From Streptomyces sp. Root431 (lineage in GTDB: Bacteria > Actinomycetota > Actinomycetes > Streptomycetales > Streptomycetaceae): DNA of 64,000 nucleotides. The notes below the pieces were generated by a model. It saw only the letters and a list, made by a program, of their open reading frames with translations. It had not been told where the DNA came from and did not search any database. Shown here piece by piece: positions 14,488 to 22,770 of the stretch (position 1 is its first letter; every line of letters starts with the position of its first letter). The translations under genes and the position numbers were made by a program. The DNA lies in NCBI RefSeq assembly GCF_001426585.1, contig NZ_LMEI01000013.1:227-64226 (forward strand), in the 5' to 3' direction.

Positions 14488-16359
14488 TCAGGGCCCGGAC
14501 GGCGGCGGATCGTCCGTCGTCGGCGGGGGCGTGCCCGGGTCCGTCGTGCCCGGGTCCGTCGTGCCCGGGTCGGTCGTCGGCGGAGGTGTGGTCGGCTCCG
14601 TCGTCGGCGGAGGTGTGGTCGGCTCGGTCGTCGGCGGGGGCATGGTCGGCTCGGTCGTCGGCGGCGGAGTCGTCGGCTCCGTCGTCGGCGGTGATGTCGG
14701 TGGTGTCGTGGGGGGCGTGGTCGGCTCGGTCGTCGGCGGAGTCGTCGGCTCCGTGGTGGGTGGCGACGTCGGCGGGCTCGTCGGCGGCGTGGTCGGGTCG
14801 GTCGTCGTCGGTGGCGGCGTGCCCGGCTGCGTGACCTGCGGCGGGGCCGTCTGCCCCTGCCCGTTGATCCTGACGACCGCGCCCGAGGGGTTCACGCCGA
14901 CGCGGGCGCTCCACGCGCCCGAGGGCTCGCGCCCGTGGTCGACGCGTACGACGATCGTGACCGTCTCGCCGGGGCGGAGCGTGCCGGAGGCCCGGGTCAC
15001 GTACAGCCAGGGGGCGTCCGTCCACAGGGACCAGGCGACGGGCGAGCCGCCGTCGGCGGTGAGCGTGAGCATCGTGAGGTCGCCGCTGCTCCGCGCGCCG
15101 ACCGTGAGCCAGCCGGGGGCGGGCTCGCCGGGCCGGGAGGGACCCGCGGGGCCCGTGGGGCCGCCGGGGCTGACGACCTCGACCGAGACGTCGGGGGCAC
15201 GGCTGCCGCGGGTGAAGCGGGGCTCGGGGGTGGTGCGGGCGTTGCCCGCGTTCTCGTAGCGGTCGTACGGGCGGCCGTCCGCGTCCACCGGTTCGTCCGC
15301 CTCGCGCGCGCTGATCCTGGTCCCGTCCCTGCCGCCCTCGTCGGCCACCGGCGCGCCGCGGTACGAGGTCCACAGGGCGAGGACCGGGGCGGCCACGACG
15401 GCCGCGACGACGGTGGTCGTCACCGCGCGGGCCCGCAGCCGGTCGCGGCGGGCCGTGTGGTCCTTCGGGTCCAGGGGGAAGCCGGTCGGCGCGAAGCGCG
15501 GGGCACCGGCACGCGCGCGCGGGACGTGCAGCATCGCCATGTACGCGGCGGCCCGGGGCGCCTCGACGAGCGGCAGGCGGTCCGGCGGGAGGGACCCGGC
15601 GCCGGGCCAGGGGCCGGTGGCGCCCACCCGCTCGGCGGCCCTGCGGCAGCGGGGGCAGTCGTCGACGTGCCGGACGAGTTCGGCGCGGAGGGCGGCGGAG
15701 AGGAGCACCCGGTGGTCACCGGTGAGCCGGGCGACGGTGGGGCAGCTGCCGGTCTCGACGACGGCGAGGGCGGCGCGGGTCCGCTCGACCTCGCAGGCGG
15801 CCGTGGCGAGGAGTTCGCGGGCGGCGAGCGGGTCGAGGGAGAGCACGGCGGCGACCTGGCGGTGGCTCAGGCCGTGCCGGACGGCGAGCTCCAGGGCCTC
15901 GCGCTGCTCGGGGGTGGTGCCGGCGGCCTCGGGCCAGGCGAGGCGGGCCAGTTCGGCGCGGCGGCGCTCGGCGGTCTCCTCGGAGACCGGGGGCGGCTCG
16001 GGCGCGGTGACGGCGGGGCGGCCGGTGTGGGCGCCCTGGCGCTTGCGGCGCTGCTCGCCGAGGCTGCGCAGGCAGGCCCAGCGGGCGAGCGCGTACAGCC
16101 AGGCCGTACGGCCCTCCTCGTCGGAGGGGCAGCGGCCGTGGTGGCGCTCGGCGACGGCGAGGACGTCGCCGAGGACCGCGGTGGCCGTGTCGTGCTCGCA
16201 GAGCACGGAGAGGCAGTACGTGTAGAGGCCGTCGAGGGCGGCCTCGTAGCGGGCGGGGGGCCGCTGGCCGAGCGTGCGCGGTCCCTGCTCCGCGGCGCCG
16301 CGGAGCGCCCGGTGTGCGCCGGTGGTGCGTGTGGGGGGATCCAGCCTGCTGCTCGTCAC
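14488..16359 (-). CDS. Fused ECF-sigma-like / zinc-anti-sigma-like membrane protein with Pro/Thr tail
   Basis: This 623-aa protein joins modules normally on separate chains. Residues 30-195 resemble an ECF sigma factor: a region-2-like segment (YEAALDGLYTYCLSVL...AWLYALARW) and region-4-like EQREALELAVRHGLSHRQVAAVLSL. Near residue 233 is a zinc anti-sigma motif H-x3-C-x2-C (HVDDCPRC). One membrane helix lies near 310 (TTTVVAAVVAAPVLALW). Outside is an Ig-like domain (about 390-500) and a 110-residue tail of TTPPTTEP repeats that may span the wall. GTG 16359 lacks a clear SD. A self-contained envelope signalling role is inferred. Confidence 0.8.
   Translation of the reverse strand: MTSSRLDPPTRTTGAHRALRGAAEQGPRTLGQRPPARYEAALDGLYTYCLSVLCEHDTATAVLGDVLAVAERHHGRCPSDEEGRTAWLYALARWACLRSLGEQRRKRQGAHTGRPAVTAPEPPPVSEETAERRRAELARLAWPEAAGTTPEQREALELAVRHGLSHRQVAAVLSLDPLAARELLATAACEVERTRAALAVVETGSCPTVARLTGDHRVLLSAALRAELVRHVDDCPRCRRAAERVGATGPWPGAGSLPPDRLPLVEAPRAAAYMAMLHVPRARAGAPRFAPTGFPLDPKDHTARRDRLRARAVTTTVVAAVVAAPVLALWTSYRGAPVADEGGRDGTRISAREADEPVDADGRPYDRYENAGNARTTPEPRFTRGSRAPDVSVEVVSPGGPTGPAGPSRPGEPAPGWLTVGARSSGDLTMLTLTADGGSPVAWSLWTDAPWLYVTRASGTLRPGETVTIVVRVDHGREPSGAWSARVGVNPSGAVVRINGQGQTAPPQVTQPGTPPPTTTDPTTPPTSPPTSPPTTEPTTPPTTEPTTPPTTPPTSPPTTEPTTPPPTTEPTMPPPTTEPTTPPPTTEPTTPPPTTDPGTTDPGTTDPGTPPPTTDDPPPSGP
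14517..14825 (-). repeat. Coding repeats for Pro/Thr-rich C-terminal tail
   Basis: The last 300 bp of the sigma/anti-sigma fusion gene consist of imperfect 21-27 bp repeats encoding TTPPTTEP and TPPPTTEP units. A short DPGTT block (three copies of GTGCCCGGGTCCGTC-like units at 14528-14578) follows. Such tracts vary in length between strains and probably form an extended wall spacer. Confidence 0.85.
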
Positions 16360-16531
16360 GGGGCGACCGTAGGCAGGGCGGGAGGCACTCTTCGTACCGG
16401 TTGAACACTTCTCATTCTTACGGGTGAAGCTATCGCTCGAAGGGGGACAGGAACCTCACATTCCGTCACTCGAAAGGGGAGGGGCGCGGGCCTGACCCTC
16501 GCTGTCAGTGGGGGCGGCTACGGTGTGGACC

Positions 16532-17953
16532 ATGGCTGCCCGTACGAAAACCGCCAAGGACCGGCCGTCCTACCGCTGCACCGAGTGCGGATGGCAGACG
16601 GCCAAGTGGCTCGGCCGCTGCCCCGAGTGCCAGGCCTGGGGGACGGTGGAGGAGTACGGCGCGCCCGCGGTGCGGACGACCGCGGCCGGCCGGGTCTCCA
16701 CCGCCGCCCTCCCCATCGGGCAGGTCGACGGCCGGCAGGCGACCGCCCGCTCGACCGGCGTCGACGAGCTGGACCGGGTCCTCGGCGGGGGCCTGGTGCC
16801 CGGCGCCGTCGTGCTGCTCGCCGGCGAGCCCGGCGTCGGCAAGTCCACGCTCCTGCTCGACGTGGCGGCCAAGGCGGCGAGCGACGAGCACCGCACGCTG
16901 TACGTCACGGGCGAGGAGTCCGCGAGCCAGGTCCGGCTGCGCGCCGACCGGATCAACGCCCTCAGCGACCACCTCTACCTGGCGGCCGAGACCGATCTGT
17001 CGGCCGTCCTCGGCCACCTCGACGCCGTGAAGCCCTCGCTGCTGATCATGGACTCGGTGCAGACCGTCGCCTCCCCCGAGATCGACGGCGCACCCGGCGG
17101 CATGGCGCAGGTCCGCGAGGTCGCCGGAGCCCTCATCCGGGCCTCCAAGGAGCGGGGCATGTCCACGCTCCTCGTCGGCCACGTCACCAAGGACGGCGCC
17201 ATCGCGGGGCCCCGGCTCCTGGAGCACCTGGTCGACGTCGTCCTGAGTTTCGAGGGCGACCGGCACGCGCGGCTGCGGCTGGTCCGGGGCGTGAAGAACC
17301 GGTACGGGGCGACCGACGAGGTCGGCTGCTTCGAGCTGCACGACGAGGGCATCACGGGCCTGGCCGATCCGTCCGGGCTCTTCCTGACCCGGCGTGACGT
17401 GGCCGTGCCGGGCACCTGTCTGACGGTCACCCTGGAGGGCCGCCGGCCGCTCGTCGCCGAGGTGCAGTCGCTGACCGTGGACTCCCAGATCCCCTCCCCG
17501 CGCCGGACCGTCTCCGGCCTGGAGACCTCCCGGGTCTCGATGATGCTGGCGGTCCTGGAGCAGCGGGGCCGGATCAGCGCGCTGGGGAAGCGGGACATCT
17601 ACAGCGCGACCGTGGGCGGCGTGAAGCTCTCCGAGCCCGCCGCCGACCTGGCGATCGCGCTCGCCCTCGCCTCCGCGGCGAGCGACACCCCGCTGCCGAA
17701 GAACCTGGTCGCGATCGGCGAGGTCGGGCTCGCGGGCGAGGTCCGCCGGGTGACGGGCGTCCAGCGCCGGCTGGCCGAGGCGCACCGGCTGGGCTTCACG
17801 CACGCGCTGGTCCCGCCGGACCCGGGCAAGGTCCCGGCCGGCATGAAGGTGACAGAGGTCGCCGACATGGGCGACGCCCTGCGCGTCCTGCCGCGCGGCC
17901 GCCGCGCGCCCCGCGCGGAGGGCGCGAAGGGCGCGAAGGGCGCGGAGGGGTAG
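16532..17953 (+). CDS. radA: DNA repair protein RadA
   Basis: This 473-aa RecA-like helicase processes recombination intermediates. It has the N-terminal C4 zinc finger (CTECGW...GRCPEC, residues 14-35), Walker A GEPGVGKSTLL near residue 100, the RadA-specific KNRYG motif near 258 and a Lon-protease-like C-terminal domain. ATG 16532 is chosen; TACGGT lies 7 bp upstream, so the mRNA may be leaderless. A GTG at 16508 would add 8 residues. The next gene is disA; in Bacillus and mycobacteria RadA binds DisA and restrains c-di-AMP synthesis. A short Glu/Gly/Lys repeat (GAKGAKGAEG) ends the protein. Confidence 0.96.
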   Translation: MAARTKTAKDRPSYRCTECGWQTAKWLGRCPECQAWGTVEEYGAPAVRTTAAGRVSTAALPIGQVDGRQATARSTGVDELDRVLGGGLVPGAVVLLAGEPGVGKSTLLLDVAAKAASDEHRTLYVTGEESASQVRLRADRINALSDHLYLAAETDLSAVLGHLDAVKPSLLIMDSVQTVASPEIDGAPGGMAQVREVAGALIRASKERGMSTLLVGHVTKDGAIAGPRLLEHLVDVVLSFEGDRHARLRLVRGVKNRYGATDEVGCFELHDEGITGLADPSGLFLTRRDVAVPGTCLTVTLEGRRPLVAEVQSLTVDSQIPSPRRTVSGLETSRVSMMLAVLEQRGRISALGKRDIYSATVGGVKLSEPAADLAIALALASAASDTPLPKNLVAIGEVGLAGEVRRVTGVQRRLAEAHRLGFTHALVPPDPGKVPAGMKVTEVADMGDALRVLPRGRRAPRAEGAKGAKGAEG

Positions 17954-18105
17954 ACAAGGGATGCTGAGGGGTAGGCGAGGGGGCACAACGGGGTCCCTCG
18001 CGGGCCTTCCGGCGCACCCTTGACCGGCGCGCGGCGGAGGGTGGCGGGGTGGTGTCGCTAGACTTTGCCCTGGTCTCGCCCATCCGTACGAGCCGGAGGA
18101 GTGCA

Positions 18106-19230
18106 GTGGCAGCGAAGGACGGGGCAACAGCTCCCGGGAAGTCCGGCGCGGGCTCCGGCAATGAAGCGCTGATGCGTGCCGCCCTCAGCGCGGTCGCCCC
18201 TGGCACCGCACTGCGCGACGGCCTGGAGCGGATCCTCCGGGGGAACACCGGCGGTCTCATCGTGCTCGGCCTGGACAAAACGGTCGATTCGATGTGCACC
18301 GGCGGCTTCGTGCTGGACGTCGAGTTCGCCGCGACGCGCCTGCGCGAGCTGTGCAAGCTCGACGGCGCGCTGGTCCTCGACAAGGACATCACCAAGATCC
18401 ACCGCGCCGGTGTGCAGCTGGTCCCGGACGCCTCCATCCCCACCGAGGAGACCGGCACCCGCCACCGCACGGCGGACCGGGTCTCCAAGCAGTGCAACTT
18501 CCCGGTCGTCTCCGTCTCGCAGTCGATGCACCTGATCGCGCTGTACGTGAACGGTGAGCGCCGGGTCCTGGAGGAGTCGGCCGCGATCCTCTCCCGCGCC
18601 AACCAGGCGCTCGCGACCCTGGAGCGGTACAAGCTCCGGCTCGACGAGGTGGCCGGCACGCTCTCCGCCCTGGAGATCGAGGACCTGGTGACGGTCCGGG
18701 ACGTCACCGCCGTCGCCCAGCGACTGGAGATGGTGCGCCGGATCGCCACCGAGATCGCGGAGTACGTGGTCGAGCTCGGCACCGACGGACGGCTCCTGTC
18801 GCTCCAGCTCGACGAGCTGATCGCGGGCGTGGAGCCGGAGCGCGAGCTGGTGGTCCGGGACTACGTGCCCGAGCCGACGGCCAAGCGCTCGCGGACGGTC
18901 GCCGAGGCGCTCACCGAGCTCGACGCGCTCAGCCACACCGAGCTGCTCGAACTTCCCGTCGTGGCGAGGGCGCTGGGCTACAGCGGCTCGCCCGAGACCC
19001 TCGACTCGGCCGTCTCGCCGCGCGGCTACCGGCTCCTCGCGAAGGTGCCGCGGCTGCCTGGCGCGATCATCGAGCGGCTCGTGGAGCACTTCGGCGGGCT
19101 GCAGAAGCTCCTCGCGGCGAGTGTCGACGACCTCCAGACCGTCGACGGCGTCGGCGAGGCCCGCGCCCGCAGCGTCCGCGAGGGCCTCTCGCGGCTGGCG
19201 GAGTCGTCGATCCTGGAGCGGTACGTCTGA
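18106..19230 (+). CDS. disA: DNA integrity scanning protein, diadenylate cyclase
   Basis: This 374-aa enzyme makes c-di-AMP from two ATP and pauses at branched DNA. The DAC domain (about residues 20-155) has the catalytic DGALVLD and GTRHRTADR motifs. A helical linker follows, then a C-terminal HhH DNA-binding domain (VEHFGGLQKLLAASVDDLQTVDGVGEARA split over about 325-355). GTG 18106 follows GGAGGA at ideal spacing; the length matches Streptomyces DisA. TAGACT (18058-18063) is a plausible -10. A CGAGGG/CCCTCG hairpin separates it from radA. It is the only c-di-AMP synthase expected in the genus. Confidence 0.97.
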   Translation: MAAKDGATAPGKSGAGSGNEALMRAALSAVAPGTALRDGLERILRGNTGGLIVLGLDKTVDSMCTGGFVLDVEFAATRLRELCKLDGALVLDKDITKIHRAGVQLVPDASIPTEETGTRHRTADRVSKQCNFPVVSVSQSMHLIALYVNGERRVLEESAAILSRANQALATLERYKLRLDEVAGTLSALEIEDLVTVRDVTAVAQRLEMVRRIATEIAEYVVELGTDGRLLSLQLDELIAGVEPERELVVRDYVPEPTAKRSRTVAEALTELDALSHTELLELPVVARALGYSGSPETLDSAVSPRGYRLLAKVPRLPGAIIERLVEHFGGLQKLLAASVDDLQTVDGVGEARARSVREGLSRLAESSILERYV

Positions 19231-19238
19231 TCCCGCGG

Positions 19239-19263
19239 CCGGGCCCGTGTCGTACGGGCCCGG
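19239..19263. terminator. Bidirectional terminator after disA
   Basis: A perfect 10-bp stem CCGGGCCCGT / ACGGGCCCGG with a 5-nt loop GTCGT lies 8 bp after the disA stop and just before the end of the convergent secreted-protein gene. It should act on both transcripts. Confidence 0.8.
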
Positions 19264-19272
19264 AACCGGCTC

Positions 19273-20160
19273 TTAGTCCTTGGCCAGCGTGAACGAGGCC
19301 GGGGGCACCTTCGCGCCCGCCATCGTGGCCTCCACCAGGTAGGTGCCGGGGCCGGCCTGGCCCGCCGGGGCGGTGGCGCACCGGGGCGCGCTGCGCCCGC
19401 GGTCCCATTCCACGGTGTGGGTGACCGTGGCCCCCGCGGGGACGCTCAGCAGGAGCGGGTTGCCGGGGCGCGGGCAGTCGTCGGAGGCCCAGACCGCGTC
19501 GGCCTGCTTGTCGCTGATCGTCAGAACCGCGCTGCGCGGCCCGAAGTCGGCCTTGCAGCCGGCCTTCGAGGTGTTCTTGGCGACGAGGTGGAAGCGGGGC
19601 TTCTCTCCCGCCTCGTAGGAGAGCTTGGCGCTGCGCAGGGTCAACTGGAGTGCTCCGGCAGGGCAGTTCGGGAGCGGAGAATTGGCCGGAACCTGCTGTC
19701 CCGCGCCGGTGCCCGCGCCACCGTCGCCGCCCGCGCCGTCGGTGTCGCCGTTCTTGCCGGTGCCACCGGTGCCGCCCGCGCCCGCGTCCGTACCGCCGTC
19801 GGTGCCCGAACCGGAGCCCGCGCCCGCGTCCGTACCGGACCCGGCGGAGCCGCCGCCGTCACCGCCGTCACCGCCGCTGCCGCCGTCGCCCGACGTCTCG
19901 CCGGATTCGTCCGACTCGTCGCGGCCGCCGGGCTGTTGGCTGATGGCCGGACCGGTGCCGGAGGGGCCGGGGGTGATCGAAGGGGGTGTGGGCGACGAGC
20001 CGTTGGCGGCGTCGTTCGCCTTCTTCCCGCCGCCGTCACCCGAGCTGACGGCCCAGACGGCGAGCAGGGCGAGAACCGCCACCAGGCACAGCGCGACCGC
20101 CCTCCGTCGCCAGTAGATGGTGGAGGGAAGCGGCCCGACCGGATTGCGCAAAGATCCCAC
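19273..20160 (-). CDS. Membrane-anchored extracytoplasmic protein with Gly/Asp-rich linker
   Basis: This 295-aa protein has a signal-anchor near residues 20-39 (AVALCLVAVLALLAVWAVSS). A 120-residue low-complexity linker rich in Gly, Ser, Asp and Thr follows. The C-terminal domain of about 120 residues begins at NCPAGALQLTL and has four or more cysteines. That domain looks like an immunoglobulin-type beta-sandwich of the BsuPI/DUF4232 type (VTHTVEWDRG, GTYLVEATM). GTG 20160 is the chosen start because upstream in-frame codons lack the expected features. It is convergent with disA; no functional link is established. Confidence 0.75.
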   Translation of the reverse strand: MGSLRNPVGPLPSTIYWRRRAVALCLVAVLALLAVWAVSSGDGGGKKANDAANGSSPTPPSITPGPSGTGPAISQQPGGRDESDESGETSGDGGSGGDGGDGGGSAGSGTDAGAGSGSGTDGGTDAGAGGTGGTGKNGDTDGAGGDGGAGTGAGQQVPANSPLPNCPAGALQLTLRSAKLSYEAGEKPRFHLVAKNTSKAGCKADFGPRSAVLTISDKQADAVWASDDCPRPGNPLLLSVPAGATVTHTVEWDRGRSAPRCATAPAGQAGPGTYLVEATMAGAKVPPASFTLAKD

Positions 20161-20384
20161 GACCCGAACCTTACGAGAGATCCGGCCCAACTCCCGCCCC
20201 ACCCGCCGCCCCAGGCAACAAGTTTTGCCGATGATCACATCCGTCCGGGCCGGGAACTTTTCCGGAACAGGCCTGAAGCGGTGGGGAATCGCCGGGATCC
20301 GGCGGGCCCCCCACTTTCGTCGGGGGTCGCTCTGGCCGTTGGCCCGGGGCGGCGAGCCCCGAATTCCGGTTAGCGTCATCCACC

Positions 20385-21080
20385 ATGGACTCCCTCCTCG
20401 ACCTCTCCGATCGGCTCTACCTCGACGTCGCCGACTTCGCCCACTCCACCCCGCACTGGTTCCAGTGGCTGGCGGAGGTGTGGACCGAGGCAGGACTGCT
20501 GCTCTTCGGCGTGCTGTTCCTGGCCGGCTGGTGGCGCTCCCGTGACGGATCGAGCCGGCTGATGGCGCTCGCGCTGCTCGCCCCGCTCGCCACCGCCTTC
20601 GGTTACGTGGTGAGCGAGGCGCTGAAGTCGCTGGTCGACGAGGAACGGCCGTGCCGCGCGGTCGTCGGGGCGCCGGCCGCGCTCGTGGAGTGCCCGCCGT
20701 ACGGCGACTGGTCCTTCCCGAGCAACCACTCGGCCATCGCGGGCGCCGCCGCCATCGCGCTCGCCCTGTCCTGGCGCGGGATGGTCTGGCTGACCGTGCC
20801 CATGGCGCTGCTCATGGCGTTCTCCCGGGTCTTCGTCGGCGTGCACTACCCGCACGACGTGACCGTCGGCCTGCTGCTCGGCGCCCTGGTCGCCTTCGTC
20901 GTCATGCGGGCCGCGGAGCGGCCGGTGCGGTCGCTCGTGGAGACGGCCAGGTCGAGCCGGAGCTCGGCCGTCGTGTGGTGCGCGGGGCGCGGCCCCAGGG
21001 CGCACGCGGCGGCGCACTCCGTTGCGCACGCCTCCACGCACGCCGACCGGTCCGAGCGCGCGCGCCACGGCGCGCGCTGA
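20385..21080 (+). CDS. PAP2-family membrane phosphatase
   Basis: This 231-aa protein has about five membrane segments and the three phosphatase motifs of the PAP2/haloperoxidase superfamily: KSLVDEERP near residue 87, PSNHSA near 115 and SRVFVGVHYPHDV near 148. Family members dephosphorylate undecaprenyl-pyrophosphate, phosphatidic acid or related lipids at the membrane outer face. The C-terminal 35 residues are Ala/His/Arg-rich and non-conserved. ATG 20385 has a weak SD. mutY follows 32 bp later on the same strand. Lipid-carrier recycling is the likeliest role. Confidence 0.88.
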   Translation: MDSLLDLSDRLYLDVADFAHSTPHWFQWLAEVWTEAGLLLFGVLFLAGWWRSRDGSSRLMALALLAPLATAFGYVVSEALKSLVDEERPCRAVVGAPAALVECPPYGDWSFPSNHSAIAGAAAIALALSWRGMVWLTVPMALLMAFSRVFVGVHYPHDVTVGLLLGALVAFVVMRAAERPVRSLVETARSSRSSAVVWCAGRGPRAHAAAHSVAHASTHADRSERARHGAR

Positions 21081-21112
21081 TCGCGCCGCGGACGTGCCAG
21101 GATCGGGGTGCC

Positions 21113-22039
21113 ATGACTTCCATCGACACTCCCCCCGGTCCCACGGCCCCCGTACCTCCTTCTCTCCCCCCGGAGCTGCACGGGCCCGTCCTCGCCTGGT
21201 TCGACCGGCACGCCCGTGACCTGCCCTGGCGCCGCCCCGAGGCCGGAGCCTGGGGGGTGATGGTCAGCGAGTTCATGCTCCAGCAGACCCCCGTCGTCCG
21301 GGTCCTGCCGGTGTACGAGCAGTGGCTCGCGCGCTGGCCTCGCCCGGCCGACCTGGCCGCGGAGGCCCCCGGCGAGGCGGTGCGCGCCTGGGGCAGGCTC
21401 GGCTATCCGCGCCGGGCCCTGCGCCTCCACGCGGCGGCGACGGCCATAACGGAACGGCACCGCGGCGACGTCCCGCGCGACCACGGGCAGCTGCTCGCGC
21501 TGCCCGGGATCGGCGAGTACACGGCGGCCGCGGTGGCCTCCTTCGCCTACGGGCAGCGGCACGCGGTCCTGGACACCAATGTGCGCCGGGTCTTCGCGCG
21601 GGCGGCGACCGGCGTCCAGTACCCGCCGAACGCGACCACGGCCGCCGAGCGCCGGCTCGCCCGGGCGCTGCTCCCGGAGGACGAGGCGACGGCCTCCCGC
21701 TGGGCCGCGGCCTCGATGGAGCTGGGCGCGCTGGTGTGCACGGCGCGGAACGAGGACTGCGGGCGCTGCCCGATCGCCGAGCGCTGCGCCTGGCAGCTGG
21801 CGGGGAAGCCGGCGCACGACGGCCCGCCGCGGCGCGGTCAGACGTACGCGGGCACGGACCGGCAGGTGCGGGGCCGGCTCCTCGCCGTACTGCGCGAATC
21901 GACGGATCCGGTCGGCCAGGACGCCCTGGACGCGGTGTGGGACGAGCCGATGCAGCGGACCAGGGCCCTGGACGGCCTGGTCGCGGACGGTCTGGTCGAG
22001 CCGCTGGAGGACGGGCGCTACCGCCTGCCGCTCTCCTGA
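21113..22039 (+). CDS. mutY: A/G-specific adenine glycosylase
   Basis: This 308-aa base-excision repair enzyme removes adenine mispaired with 8-oxoguanine. It has the HhH-GPD core (LPGIGEYTAAAVASFAYG...VLDTNVRRV) with the catalytic Asp in LDTNV. The 4Fe-4S loop C-x6-C-x2-C-x5-C is visible as CTARNEDCGRCPIAERC near residue 204. The substrate-recognition motif VSEFMLQQTPV is near residue 52. The C-terminal Nudix-like region is reduced to about 70 residues, as in other actinobacteria. ATG 21113 is the start; it follows the PAP2 gene closely. Confidence 0.95.
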   Translation: MTSIDTPPGPTAPVPPSLPPELHGPVLAWFDRHARDLPWRRPEAGAWGVMVSEFMLQQTPVVRVLPVYEQWLARWPRPADLAAEAPGEAVRAWGRLGYPRRALRLHAAATAITERHRGDVPRDHGQLLALPGIGEYTAAAVASFAYGQRHAVLDTNVRRVFARAATGVQYPPNATTAAERRLARALLPEDEATASRWAAASMELGALVCTARNEDCGRCPIAERCAWQLAGKPAHDGPPRRGQTYAGTDRQVRGRLLAVLRESTDPVGQDALDAVWDEPMQRTRALDGLVADGLVEPLEDGRYRLPLS

Positions 22040-22197
22040 CGCGGTCGCCGCCAAACCTCTTCCGTTCCCGCTGTTACACAACCGATGGGTAGCCGTGCGT
22101 CCACCGACGGCTGCCCCGCACAACCCCGTGACAACTCCTCCGTAGCGTCGTCCACGACACGAGGAAATGGCTGGTCACGGGGATGGAGGCGGTTCGG

Positions 22198-22770
22198 ATG
22201 AGGCACGGAGAGGTGCTCGACTTCGAGGAGTACGTACGCACGCGGCAGGACGCGCTGCTGCGGAGTGCCCGTCGTCTCGTCCCCGACCCGGTCGACGCCC
22301 AGGACCTCCTCCAGACCGCGCTGGCGCGGACGTACGGCCGCTGGGACGGCATCGCCGACAAGTCCCTCGCCGACGCCTACCTGCGCCGGGTCATGATCAA
22401 CACCCGTACCGAGTGGTGGCGCTCCCGCAAGCTCGAAGAGGTGCCCACCGAGCAGCTTCCCGACGCGAGCGTCGACGACCCGACCGAGCAGCACGCCGAC
22501 CGGGCCCTCCTCATGGACATCCTGAAGGTCCTCGCCCCGAAGCAGCGCAGCGTCGTCGTCCTGCGTCACTGGGAGCAGATGAGCACGGAGGAGACGGCGG
22601 CGGCGCTCGGGATGTCGACGGGTACGGTGAAGTCGACGCTCCACCGCGCGCTGGCCCGGCTCCGCCAGGAGCTGGAGAGCCGCGACCTCGACGCCCGCGC
22701 CCTGGGCCGGACGGGAGAGCGGACGGCAGTACGAGGTGACGAAGGGGGGCGGGGGCGGTGCGCGGCCTAG
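22198..22770 (+). CDS. sigE: ECF sigma factor SigE (cell-envelope stress)
   Basis: This 190-aa ECF sigma factor is essentially the known Streptomyces SigE, which directs the response to cell-wall damage and lysozyme. Region 2 (DFEEYVRTRQDALLRSARRL...DAQDLLQTAL) and region 4 (STEETAAALGMSTGTVKSTL) are complete. ATG 22198 follows GGAGG by 8 bp; ATG 22183 upstream is weaker. The operon sigE-cseA-cseB-cseC is established: CseC senses envelope stress, CseB activates the sigE promoter and CseA damps the response. No anti-sigma gene is present; control is transcriptional. Confidence 0.97.
   Translation: MRHGEVLDFEEYVRTRQDALLRSARRLVPDPVDAQDLLQTALARTYGRWDGIADKSLADAYLRRVMINTRTEWWRSRKLEEVPTEQLPDASVDDPTEQHADRALLMDILKVLAPKQRSVVVLRHWEQMSTEETAAALGMSTGTVKSTLHRALARLRQELESRDLDARALGRTGERTAVRGDEGGRGRCAA

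Noticed and set aside
14531..15259. Gly/Val-rich reading frame opposite the sigma/anti-sigma fusion
   Set aside because: It mirrors the Pro/Thr repeat tail on the other strand. Long antisense frames are routine in high-GC DNA and this one has no start signal.
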